Shown: positions 5,684-12,998 of the stretch, piece after piece
Numbering within the stretch: the stretch's first letter is position 1
Layout of the letters: each line of letters starts with the position of its first letter
Source of the DNA: DASRBO01 sp035653595
Lineage (GTDB): Bacteria; Actinomycetota; Acidimicrobiia; Acidimicrobiales; JAJPHE01
Assembly: GCA_035653595.1 (NCBI GenBank)
Contig: DASRBO010000122.1
Location: forward strand, 1 to 18,867
Length of the DNA: 18,867 nt
Direction: 5' to 3'
Notes under the pieces: generated by a model
The model's database searches: none
Told to the model about the DNA's origin: nothing
The model's input: the letters and a program-made list of their open reading frames with translations, nothing else
Translations under genes and position numbers: made by a program

Positions 5684-7291
5684 GTGTTCGTTCGACGCAG
5701 GGCAACGCGGGCGGCCAAGGCGGTCTTGGTCTGCGCCCTGGTCGTCTCAAGCATGCCCGCCGCCCTGGCCCGGCCGGCTCAGCAGTCATGTGACGCCCAC
5801 GGGCCCACGGCCGGGGGGGACTGGCCGGTGTACGGCGGCGACGCCTACAACTCCCGCAGCCAGCCGGCCGAGTCCACCATCGGCGCGGCCAACGCCGGCA
5901 GCCTGCAGGCGGCGTGGACCTTCGCCGGCGCCAGCGTCGGAGGCGGCGGCGGGGTCAACGGCACCCCGGTGGAGGCCGACGGCTGCGTCTTCATCGGCAC
6001 GACCACCGGCTACGTCTACGCCGTCGACGTCACGACCGGCCACGCCGCCTGGTCGCGCCAGCTCGGGGCCCCCAACCCCGGCACCGGAGGAGCCATCGTC
6101 GGCTCTCCGGTGGTGTCGGGCCGCACCGCCTACGTCCTGGTCAACCAGCAGGTGGAGGCATCGGCTCCGACCGGGGTGCCCAACGGGCCCTACGTGGCGG
6201 CCCTCGACATCGGTGACGGGTCGCTGCGCTGGACCAGCCCGCCTATCGCCGACGCCGTCGGGGACTACTCCAACGCCAGCCCGGTGGTCATGCCGACCCC
6301 GGATCACGGTCGGGTGGTCTTCGCCGGGTTCTCCCCGCAGGAGGGCGAGGCCACCGGCCAAGGTGGCTTCGCCCTGGTCAGCGCCGACGACGGATCGCTG
6401 CTGGTGCGGACCTACACCGTGCCGCCCGACCGCCAGCAGCGGGGTTATGCGGGCGGCGGGATCTGGTCGACGCCGGCCTTCGACCCGGCCACCGGCTACG
6501 CCTACGTGGGCGCAGGCAACCCCAACAGCAAGCAGATCGAGGACCCCAACACCGACGCCATCCTCAAGATCTCGCTGGCAGACCCGCAGTTCGGCCAGAT
6601 CGTCGGCGAGTACCACGGCAACCCCGACCAGTACACCCAGACGCTGGAGACGGTCCGCCAGTCACCGCTGTGCGCAGTCAGCGCCGGCGCGCCGGATCCG
6701 TTCGACGATCCAGCCTGCGGACAGCTGGACCTCGACTTCGGCGCCGCCCCCAACCTGTTCCGGATCGGCGGCCAGCTGATGGTCGGGGATCTCCAGAAGG
6801 CCGGCCTGTACGACGTCGCCGACGCCACCACCATGACCGGACGGTGGGCGACCGTCGTGGGCGCGCCCTGCCAGTTCTGCAACGCCGCCTCGGCCGCCGT
6901 CGCCGGGGGGAGGGTGTACGGGGTCGGCTCCCCCGGCGGTCTCACCTACGCCCTGGCCGGCGCCGACGGCTCGCGGGCGTGGAGCAGCGTCACCCCCGAC
7001 GTCACCCACTACGAGTCAACGTCGGTCGCCAACGGCGTGGTCTACACCTACGACAACCAGGGCGTCATCCACGCCTTCGACGCCTCGAGCGGGTCGCCGG
7101 TCTGGGTCCACCCGATGGCAGCCGATGTGCACAGCTCCGCCCTCGCCCTCACCAGCGCCGGCATCGCCGTGGCCGCCCACACCGTGCTGGTGGCGGTCAC
7201 CGCCGGGCCGGCGTCGTTCGCCACCATCGGGGCCAGCGTGCCCAACTCTCTGGCCGACACCTACCTCATCGCCTACCGCCTGCCGGGCTGA
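5684..7291 (+). CDS. secreted PQQ-type beta-propeller protein (PVA dehydrogenase-like)
   Basis: This 535-aa exported protein has a signal peptide (FVRRRATRAAKAVLVCALVV, then SSMPAALA). The mature part opens with DWPVYGGDAYNSRSQPAEST, the entry motif of PQQ-dependent dehydrogenase-like propellers. Repeated blades follow: VNGTPVEADGCVFIGTTTGY, YVYAVDVTTGHAAW, GAIVGSPVVSG, GGIWSTPAFDPATGYAYVGA, VVYTYDNQGVIHAFDASSG. A CQFC motif at 396-399 and further Cys (101, 330, 345) suggest disulfides. It most resembles polyvinyl-alcohol-dehydrogenase-type or generic PQQ-repeat proteins; whether PQQ is bound cannot be told, and no heme CxxCH motif is present. The start GTG 5684 has GGAGG 4 nt upstream; the frame opens earlier at 5597, but that adds a non-signal sequence. 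It is probably monocistronic. Confidence 0.88.
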   Translation: MFVRRRATRAAKAVLVCALVVSSMPAALARPAQQSCDAHGPTAGGDWPVYGGDAYNSRSQPAESTIGAANAGSLQAAWTFAGASVGGGGGVNGTPVEADGCVFIGTTTGYVYAVDVTTGHAAWSRQLGAPNPGTGGAIVGSPVVSGRTAYVLVNQQVEASAPTGVPNGPYVAALDIGDGSLRWTSPPIADAVGDYSNASPVVMPTPDHGRVVFAGFSPQEGEATGQGGFALVSADDGSLLVRTYTVPPDRQQRGYAGGGIWSTPAFDPATGYAYVGAGNPNSKQIEDPNTDAILKISLADPQFGQIVGEYHGNPDQYTQTLETVRQSPLCAVSAGAPDPFDDPACGQLDLDFGAAPNLFRIGGQLMVGDLQKAGLYDVADATTMTGRWATVVGAPCQFCNAASAAVAGGRVYGVGSPGGLTYALAGADGSRAWSSVTPDVTHYESTSVANGVVYTYDNQGVIHAFDASSGSPVWVHPMAADVHSSALALTSAGIAVAAHTVLVAVTAGPASFATIGASVPNSLADTYLIAYRLPG

Positions 7292-7295
7292 ACCC

Positions 7296-7316
7296 GGCGG
7301 CGGGGCCCGTGCCGCC
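7296..7316 (+). terminator. weak hairpin after beta-propeller gene
   Basis: GGCGGC (7296-7301) and GCCGCC (7311-7316) can pair around a 9-nt loop, 4 nt after the stop codon. It has six GC pairs and no T-run. Placement is right, but the stem is short for such GC-rich DNA. Confidence 0.3.
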
Positions 7317-7446
7317 CAGGAACCTGTCACGGAGGCGTCGGGCCCCCTACGGCTGTTGAGCCATTGACGTCGTGGCCCGTTGTAAGGGGTCTTGCCCAGA
7401 TGGGACAGGGTCTTCCACCCTTTCGGCGTCCAGCAAGGGGGAAACG

Positions 7447-8838
7447 ATGACCGATACTGCTGCCGCCGAGGTGGCCCGTCTGCGCAGTCATTTCGCCGGC
7501 CGGGTCCTCGAGCCCGGTGCCGAAGGCTACGAGGAGGCCCGCTCGATCTGGAACGGGGCCATCAACCGGCACCCGGCGGTGATCGCCCAGTGCACCTCGA
7601 CGGCCGACGTGGTGGAGGCAATCAGGTTCGCCCGGGCCGCCGGGCTCGAGCTCTCCGTGCGCGGCGGGGGCCACAACTTCTCCGGCTGCGCCCTGGTCGA
7701 CGGCGGCCTCACCGTCGACCTGAGCCCCATGCATGCGGTGTCGGTCGACCCGGCCCGGCGCCGGGCCCGCTGCGGCGGCGGCACCACCTGGGGCGTGTAC
7801 GACGCCGTCTGCCAGGAGCACGGCCTGGCCTCGCCGGGCGGGTTCATCACCCACACCGGCGTCGCCGGCCTCACCCTCGGCGGGGGGATGGGGTGGCTGA
7901 GCCGCATGGCCGGCCTGGCCGCCGACAACCTGACCGGGGCCCAGGTGGTGACGGCCACCGGCGAGGTCGTGCGGGCCGCCGCCGACGAGAACTCCGAGCT
8001 GTTCTGGGGCCTGCGGGGCGGCGGTGGGAACTTCGGCGTGGTGACCGAGTTCGAGTTCGCCCTCCACCAGGTGGGCCTGCTCAATCTCCAGCTGTGGTTC
8101 TTCGGCCTCGACGACGGTGCGGCGGTGATGATGGCCGCCGACCAGCTGGCCGACGACCTTCCCGACGACGTCACCATGTTCCTGGGCGGCCTGAACGCCC
8201 CACCGGAGCCGTTCGTGCCTGAGCAGTACCAGCTCCAGCCCGGCTACGCCATGCTGCTGCTCGGCACAGGCACAGCCGAGTCCCACGCCGCGGTGACGAG
8301 CCGGGTCAAGGGGATGTTCCCGGCCCCGCTGTTCGACTTCGCCACGCCCATCCCCTACACCGCCCTGCAGTCGATGTTCGACGCCTCGTCCCCGTGGGGC
8401 ATCCTCGGCTACGAGCGGGCGCTGCACCTCGAGCGGATGACGCCGGGGGCGGCCCAGGTCATCGCCGACCACATGCCCCGCAAGACCTCGCCCATGTCGT
8501 TCGTGCCGATCTTCGTCCACGGCGGCGCCTACGCCCGCGTCCCCGACGCCGACACCGCCTTCGGGGGGAGCCGCTCGTCCCGCTACGTGGTCAACGTGTC
8601 GGCGGTGGCCCCGGCCCCCGACCTGTTCGAGGCGGACAAGCAGTGGGTGAAGGACTTCTGGACGGCCCTGCTCCCCCACGCCAAGGGGGCGGGCAGCTAC
8701 GTGAACTTCATGTCCGAGTACGAGGAGGACCGGGTGCGGGCCTCCTACGGGGCCGCCAAGTACGACCGGCTGGCCGCCCTCAAGCGCACCTGGGATCCGG
8801 ACAACGTCTTCCATCTGAACGCCAACATCAGACCCTGA
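7447..8838 (+). CDS. FAD-linked oxidase, berberine-bridge/6-HDNO type
   Basis: This 463-aa flavoprotein has an FAD-binding_4 (PCMH) domain at ~40-210 and a C-terminal BBE domain. RGGGHNFSG holds His76, the expected 8-alpha-histidyl FAD attachment site. The second region, THTGVAGLTLGGGMGWLSRM, has no Cys at the position used for bicovalent linkage, so attachment is probably through the His only, as in 6-hydroxynicotine oxidase. The BBE segment is visible near the end: SYVNFMSEYEEDRVRASYG, then RLAALKRTWDPDNVFHLNAN. Such enzymes oxidise alcohols, amines or sugars with oxygen; the substrate is unknown. ATG 7447 is preceded by AAGGGGGAAACG; the open frame extends to 7372 but lacks a ribosome site there. 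It has no signal peptide. No co-transcribed partner is evident. Confidence 0.94.
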   Translation: MTDTAAAEVARLRSHFAGRVLEPGAEGYEEARSIWNGAINRHPAVIAQCTSTADVVEAIRFARAAGLELSVRGGGHNFSGCALVDGGLTVDLSPMHAVSVDPARRRARCGGGTTWGVYDAVCQEHGLASPGGFITHTGVAGLTLGGGMGWLSRMAGLAADNLTGAQVVTATGEVVRAAADENSELFWGLRGGGGNFGVVTEFEFALHQVGLLNLQLWFFGLDDGAAVMMAADQLADDLPDDVTMFLGGLNAPPEPFVPEQYQLQPGYAMLLLGTGTAESHAAVTSRVKGMFPAPLFDFATPIPYTALQSMFDASSPWGILGYERALHLERMTPGAAQVIADHMPRKTSPMSFVPIFVHGGAYARVPDADTAFGGSRSSRYVVNVSAVAPAPDLFEADKQWVKDFWTALLPHAKGAGSYVNFMSEYEEDRVRASYGAAKYDRLAALKRTWDPDNVFHLNANIRP

Positions 8839-8860
8839 GAGGGCAGCGCGACAAGCCCTC
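8839..8860 (+). terminator. hairpin directly after oxidase stop
   Basis: GAGGGC (8839-8844) and GCCCTC (8855-8860) form a perfect 6-bp stem with a 10-nt loop, beginning at the nucleotide after the stop codon. A 12-bp perfect palindrome follows at 8879-8890. No T-run is present. Confidence 0.4.
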
Positions 8861-8936
8861 CGTCGTCGGGGAGCCGGCGCCGGATCCGGCCACGTCGGGC
8901 CGGCGGCCGACTGGCCGGCGAGGAGGGGTGCCTGCC

Positions 8937-8942
8937 TAGGAT
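8937..8942 (+). promoter_or_regulatory. -10-like TAGGAT before the LCP gene
   Basis: TAGGAT ends 9 nt before the GTG start at 8952, and no Shine-Dalgarno lies between them. This points to a leaderless or near-leaderless transcript. A strong SD-like GAGGAGG (8920-8926) lies further upstream but serves only a 3-codon frame (GTG at 8928, TAG at 8937). Confidence 0.4.
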
Positions 8943-8951
8943 CCGGGCGCC

Positions 8952-10589
8952 GTGGCGACACGACCCCCGTTTTCCGACGATGTCCTGCCGCGCCGGCGCG
9001 TCAGCCGGGCCCGCTACTGGATGCGCCGGCTGTGGGTCGGCACCGCCCTGGTCCTGGTCCTGGCCCTGATCGGCACCGGCGGGCTGTACGGCTACGCCCG
9101 GTACCGCTACGGACAGATCCACAAGGTCGACATCCGGCACCGGCCGATCCTGACCTCGGCCACCGGCACCATGAACATCCTGCTGGCGGGGGACAACTGC
9201 CGGGCCTGCCTCAATGGCCGCCAGGCGGCTGCCTTCGGCACCGGGTCCGAGGTCGGCGGGGGCCGCTCCGACGTCACCATGGTCCTGCACCTCGACCTGC
9301 GCAGCGGGAAGGCGTCCCTGCTGTCGATCCCCCGCGACCTGTTCCTGCCGGTGCCGGGCACGACCACGGCCAACCGCATCGACGCCGCCCTCAACCACGG
9401 GCCCGAGGCGCTGGTGGAACAGATCGAGGACGACCTCGGCATCCCCATCGACCACTACGTGTCGGTCAACTTCGACACGTTCCAGAGCATCGTGGACGAC
9501 CTCGGCGGGATCGACATGTACTTCCCGACCCCGGTGAAGGACGCCTACTCCGGACTCAAGGTCACCGCCACCGGCTGCCAGCACCTCGACGGCTTCCAGG
9601 CGCTGGCCGTGGTGCGGGCCCGCCACCTCTACTATTTCCAGAACGGGTCGTGGCACTACGACGGGTTCGGCGACCTGTCCCGCATCAAGCGTGACCACGT
9701 GTTCCTGCAGGTCATGGCGGCCTACGTCCAGCACCACCTCACCAACCCGCTGGCCGTCAACCAGATCGTCGGAACGGTCGCTCCCCAGCTGGAGGTCGAC
9801 TCCGGTCTGGCGCTGGGGACGATGGTGTCCCTGGCCCGACAGTTCCGCTCCCTCAACGCCGCCGGAGTGCCGACCTACACCCTGCCCGTGGTGGTCGACC
9901 CGGGCACCTACTACTACCGGGGCGCCAACTACGGCGACGTGGTCTTCCCCGACTACCCCGACGACTCCACCACCATCGCCCAGTTCCTCGGCCAGCCCGC
10001 CCCGGCGCCGGCCGCACCGGGGCTGGCGGTGAGCGTGCTCAACGGCACCGGCGCCCGCAACCAGGCCGCCACCACCGCCTCCTCCCTGAGCGGCCTCGGC
10101 TATGACATCGCCGCCACCGGGGACACCGCCCCGGTGGGCTCGCCGGCGGAGACGACCGTCTACTACTCGGCCGGTCACCGCGACGACGCCCTCGCCCTGG
10201 CCTCCCACCTCACCGGGCTGGTGGCGGTGGGGCCCCTGCCGTCCGCCGTCGGCCCGCCCTCCTCACCGGCCGCCGTCGCCTCCGTCGCCACGGCCTCGGC
10301 CTCCGGGCCCGCCGTGTCGGCCTCCGGCCCCACCGACCCGGTCACCGCCGCCGCTTCGGGCGCCGCCCTGGTGGTGGTCACCGGCACGAGCTTTGCCGTC
10401 AGCCCACCGCCGATTCCGACCAACCCGACCGGCACCGCCACCCCGGCGCCGGCCAACCCAGCATCGGCACCGGCTCAGACAACCACGACAACCTCGCCGG
10501 TGCCGTCCGGACTGGGGGCGCCGACGCCGGCCCAGGCCAGCCTGCCCGACTTCGATCCCACCGCCTGCCCGCCCGGCCAGGGCTCGTAG
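8952..10589 (+). CDS. LytR-CpsA-Psr (LCP) family cell-wall ligase with LytR_C domain
   Basis: This 545-aa membrane-anchored protein is of the type that transfers polyprenyl-linked glycopolymers to peptidoglycan. A basic N-terminus is followed by one TM segment at ~28-48 (VGTALVLVLALIGTGGLYGY). The LCP domain covers ~73-255, with MNILLAGDN, RSDVTMVLHLD (105-115), SIPRDL (Arg128), NRIDAALNHG, VSVNFDTFQSIVDDLGGIDM, LDGFQALAVVRARH and DLSRIKRDH. A LytR_C domain follows at ~357-428 (LAVSVLNGTGARNQAATT). The last ~115 residues are Ala/Pro/Thr/Ser-rich and probably disordered in the wall. A Cys pair (C83, C86) after the first motif is unusual. GTG is chosen because the topology fits and TAGGAT lies just upstream. 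It converges on the transporter gene, 13 nt away. Confidence 0.94.
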   Translation: MATRPPFSDDVLPRRRVSRARYWMRRLWVGTALVLVLALIGTGGLYGYARYRYGQIHKVDIRHRPILTSATGTMNILLAGDNCRACLNGRQAAAFGTGSEVGGGRSDVTMVLHLDLRSGKASLLSIPRDLFLPVPGTTTANRIDAALNHGPEALVEQIEDDLGIPIDHYVSVNFDTFQSIVDDLGGIDMYFPTPVKDAYSGLKVTATGCQHLDGFQALAVVRARHLYYFQNGSWHYDGFGDLSRIKRDHVFLQVMAAYVQHHLTNPLAVNQIVGTVAPQLEVDSGLALGTMVSLARQFRSLNAAGVPTYTLPVVVDPGTYYYRGANYGDVVFPDYPDDSTTIAQFLGQPAPAPAAPGLAVSVLNGTGARNQAATTASSLSGLGYDIAATGDTAPVGSPAETTVYYSAGHRDDALALASHLTGLVAVGPLPSAVGPPSSPAAVASVATASASGPAVSASGPTDPVTAAASGAALVVVTGTSFAVSPPPIPTNPTGTATPAPANPASAPAQTTTTTSPVPSGLGAPTPAQASLPDFDPTACPPGQGS

Positions 10590-10602
10590 GAGGAGCAGCC
10601 CT
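10579..10602. terminator. weak bidirectional hairpin between convergent genes
   Basis: AGGGCT (10579-10584) and AGCCCT (10597-10602) pair over 6 bp across the 13-nt gap between two convergent stop codons. An alternative GCTC/GAGC pairing overlaps it. It has no T-run; the position makes a shared terminator plausible. Confidence 0.3.
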
Positions 10603-11763
10603 TCAGGCCAGGCCGCCGAGGGCCAAGACGGCCAGGCCGGTGGCCAGGGTCAGGGCCACCACCACCGCCCCCCAGCCCGACGCCCTGGCCAGCGACGGCT
10701 CCGCTCCGGCCCGGCGGGCCGAGCGCAGCCAGAGGATCCAGGCCAGCGAGCCGGTGGGGGCCAGGTTGGGCCCCAGGTCGAGCCCGACGAGCAGGGCGAA
10801 GGGATGGGGCGGCACCCGGGCCGACAGCAGAGAGGCCGCCGGCAGGTTGTTGACCACCACCGCCGAGCCCGCCGCCACCACGCCTGTGCCCCAGCGGTCC
10901 ACGTGGCCCAGCAGCAGCGCCGGGCCCGACCACGCCCGACCCAGCGCCCCGAGGCCGACGGCCACTCCCAGCAGGCCGACCAGGGTGGGCAGGCCGAGGA
11001 CCTCCCTCACCGCTGGCACCGCCAGCCGTCCCCGGCCCAGGCGCAGGGCGACCGCCACCAGCCCGACCCCGAGCACCGGCAGGGCGGGCGAGCGCAGCAC
11101 GACCACCAGCACCACGGCGGCGAAGGTGGCCGCCACCCCCACCCGGCCCCGGACCGCACCCCGTCCGGTCTCGTCCGGGCCTGCGGCTACAGCCCGCCCG
11201 CCCGCCGCCCGGGCGCCCAGCAGGGCGACGGCCACCGTCGTGACCACGACCACCGCCGCCCACGACGGAGACATGCGCAGGAAGAAGCGGCCTCCCGCCA
11301 GGTGCAGGTGACCCAGGACGATGAGGTTGGTCAGGTTGGAGCCGGGCAGGAGCAGGGAGGCGGCGTTGGACATGAACAGGCAGCCGTAAAGGAGGGCCGG
11401 GGCCGCCCGGGGGCGGCGTAGCCCGGCGCGCACCAGCACGGGGGTGAGGAAGGCGACCGAGGTGTCCAGGTTGAGCAGGGCGGTCACCACCGCCACCAGC
11501 ACCATCGAAGCCCCGTAGAGGGCGGCGGCGCCAGGGGCGAGGGCGGCCAGCCGGTCGCCGGCCGCCCGGAACAGCCCGTCCTCATCGGCCACCAGCCCGA
11601 TCAGCAGCAGCCCGGCCACCAGCACGAACGGGGGCCAGTCCTGGCCGGCGGCCGACCGGGTGTGACCGGGCGAGACCACGGCGGCGGCGCCGGCGACGGC
11701 GGCCCCGATGCCGGCCAGGGCCCAGGACTTAGGATCGGTCGGCGAGACGGGAGGGTTCGGCAT
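10603..11763 (-). CDS. ArsB/SLC13-type anion permease
   Basis: This ~386-aa membrane protein has about ten hydrophobic segments and the hallmarks of the ArsB/NhaD (ion transporter superfamily) fold in two halves: LLNLDTSVAFLTPVLV and FMSNAASLLLPGSNLTNLIV in the first, then VVNNLPAASLLSA and LLVGLDLGPNLAPTGSLAWI in the second. ArsB proteins export arsenite; close relatives carry other anions, and no arsR or arsC gene is nearby, so arsenic export is only a possibility. The frame is open to 11916, but that would overlap the divergent gene. I chose ATG 11763, which shares CATG with the start codon of the divergent nitronate monooxygenase gene and has no ribosome site. A GTG at 11679 is an alternative but would cut into the first membrane segment. 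Confidence 0.85.
   Translation of the reverse strand: MPNPPVSPTDPKSWALAGIGAAVAGAAAVVSPGHTRSAAGQDWPPFVLVAGLLLIGLVADEDGLFRAAGDRLAALAPGAAALYGASMVLVAVVTALLNLDTSVAFLTPVLVRAGLRRPRAAPALLYGCLFMSNAASLLLPGSNLTNLIVLGHLHLAGGRFFLRMSPSWAAVVVVTTVAVALLGARAAGGRAVAAGPDETGRGAVRGRVGVAATFAAVVLVVVLRSPALPVLGVGLVAVALRLGRGRLAVPAVREVLGLPTLVGLLGVAVGLGALGRAWSGPALLLGHVDRWGTGVVAAGSAVVVNNLPAASLLSARVPPHPFALLVGLDLGPNLAPTGSLAWILWLRSARRAGAEPSLARASGWGAVVVALTLATGLAVLALGGLA
11730..11735 (+). promoter_or_regulatory. -10-like TAGGAT before nitronate monooxygenase gene
   Basis: TAGGAT lies 26 nt before the ATG at 11762, with GGGAGGG (11749-11755) between them. Initiation near 11742 would give a leader of about 20 nt. The element lies inside the proposed N-terminal codons of the divergent transporter gene. 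Confidence 0.4.
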
Positions 11764-12898
11764 GCGCACCAGGGTCAGCGAGATGCTCGGGGTGGAGTTC
11801 CCCATCCTGGCCTTCAGCCACTGCCGCGACGTCGTGGCGGCGGTGACCAACGCCGGCGGCTTCGGGGTGCTCGGGGCGGTGGCGCACACCCCCGAGCAGC
11901 TCGAGATCGACCTCAACTGGATCGAGGAGCAGACCGGGGCCAGGCCCTACGGCGTCGACCTGCTGCTGCCCACCAAGTACGCCGGGGCCGACCAGGGCGG
12001 CCTCGACCGCGAGGCCATCCGCCAGCTGCTGCCGGCCGAGCAGCAGGAGTTCATCGAGGAGATCCTGCGCCGCTACGAGGTGCCGCCCCTCGACGACGAC
12101 GCCCGCTCGGGCATCGGCAGGCGGGGCGGCATGAGCGTGTCGCCCAAGGGCTACGAGCCCCTGCTCGACGTCACCTTCGCCCACCGGCCCCGCCTGGTGG
12201 CCAGCGCCCTGGGACCGCCGCCGCCGGCCCTCATCGAGCGGGCCCACGACCATGACGCCGTGGTCGCCGCCCTGGCCGGAGCTCGGGTCCACGCCGAGCG
12301 CCACAAGGCGGCCGGGGTGGATCTGATCGTGGCCCAGGGCACCGAGGCCGGGGGCCACACCGGCGAGGTGGCCACCATGGTGCTGGTGCCCGAGGTGGTC
12401 GACGCCGTGGCCCCGACCCCGGTGCTGGCCGCCGGGGGCATAGGCAACGGCCGCCAGATCGCCGCCGCCATGGCCCTGGGGGCGGAGGGGGTGTGGTGCG
12501 GCTCGGTGTGGCTCACCACCGAGGAGGCCGAAACCCATCCGGCGGTCAAGGCCAAGTTCCTCATCGCCGGCTCCAGCGACACCGTCCGCTCCCGCAGCCT
12601 GACGGGCAAGCCCGCCCGCATGCTGCGCAGCGCCTGGACCGACGCCTGGGAGGCCGAGGACGCCCCCGCCCCCCTGCCCATGCCGCTGCAGAGCGCCCTG
12701 GTGGCCGAGGCCCAGGCCCGCATCAGCCGGGCGGCCACCAAGGAGGGAAGCGGGGCCAACAAGCTGGCCAACTACTTCGTCGGCCAGGTGGTGGGCCAGC
12801 TCGACCGGGTCCGGCCCGCCCGCCAGGTGGTGCTGGACATGGTCACCGAGTACGCCGAGGTGGCCCAGCGCTTCGCCGACCAGCTGAGCGCCACCTGA
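11762..12898 (+). CDS. nitronate monooxygenase family FMN enzyme
   Basis: This 378-aa cytoplasmic TIM-barrel flavoprotein belongs to the nitronate monooxygenase/2-nitropropane dioxygenase family, which oxidises alkyl nitronates and related compounds. Visible motifs are the N-terminal barrel start (PILAFSHCRDVVAAVTNAGG), FGVLGAVAHTPEQLEIDLNW, ASALGPPPPALIERAH, AAGVDLIVAQGTEAGGHTGE (189-201; His199 at the catalytic position), VLAAGGIGNGRQIAAAMALG (FMN phosphate binding), and TVRSRSLTGKPARMLRSAW. Its length is usual for the actinobacterial branch, which carries an insert after the third strand (here ~70-135). The ATG start is supported by GGGAGGG with a 6-nt spacer. It is divergent from the ArsB-like gene and has no co-directional partner close by, so it is probably monocistronic with a general detoxification role (inference). 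Confidence 0.94.
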   Translation: MRTRVSEMLGVEFPILAFSHCRDVVAAVTNAGGFGVLGAVAHTPEQLEIDLNWIEEQTGARPYGVDLLLPTKYAGADQGGLDREAIRQLLPAEQQEFIEEILRRYEVPPLDDDARSGIGRRGGMSVSPKGYEPLLDVTFAHRPRLVASALGPPPPALIERAHDHDAVVAALAGARVHAERHKAAGVDLIVAQGTEAGGHTGEVATMVLVPEVVDAVAPTPVLAAGGIGNGRQIAAAMALGAEGVWCGSVWLTTEEAETHPAVKAKFLIAGSSDTVRSRSLTGKPARMLRSAWTDAWEAEDAPAPLPMPLQSALVAEAQARISRAATKEGSGANKLANYFVGQVVGQLDRVRPARQVVLDMVTEYAEVAQRFADQLSAT

Positions 12899-12911
12899 CG
12901 GCCCACCTGAC

Positions 12912-12948
12912 CGCCCACCCCGGGGGCGAGACCCCGCCATACCGGCGG
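12912..12948 (+). terminator. two small hairpins after nitronate monooxygenase gene
   Basis: CGCCC/GGGCG (12912-12928) and CCGCC/GGCGG (12934-12948) are short perfect stems following the stop at 12898; the second is followed by TTCCTCT. Five-bp stems are weak evidence in DNA this GC-rich. Confidence 0.3.
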
Positions 12949-12954
12949 TTCCTC

Positions 12955-12960
12955 TAGGTT
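12955..12960 (+). promoter_or_regulatory. -10-like TAGGTT before the PBP gene
   Basis: TAGGTT lies 38 nt before the ATG at 12999, where a promoter for this gene is expected, because the preceding gene ends at 12898. No convincing -35 is visible. Confidence 0.35.
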
Positions 12961-12998
12961 CGGGGGCGGGTAAGCCTCGACTCTTGTCCCTGGGGACC

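Noticed and set aside
8879..8890. 12-bp palindrome GCCGGATCCGGC as a regulator site
   Set aside because: In DNA this rich in G and C such short palindromes are frequent, and nothing else supports a function.
7327..8961. 544-codon antisense open frame over the FAD oxidase gene
   Set aside because: Composition typical of a shadow frame (Gly/His/Val/Arg), no domain, and fully opposite a gene with clear family motifs.
10102..11421. 439-codon plus-strand open frame spanning the LCP tail and the antisense of the transporter
   Set aside because: It is Pro/Arg/Gln-rich with no motifs, and it overlaps two real genes in other frames.
11764..11916. N-terminal extension of the ArsB-like permease
   Set aside because: It would overlap the first 150 nt of the divergent nitronate monooxygenase gene and has a Ser/Thr/Pro composition unlike a permease start.
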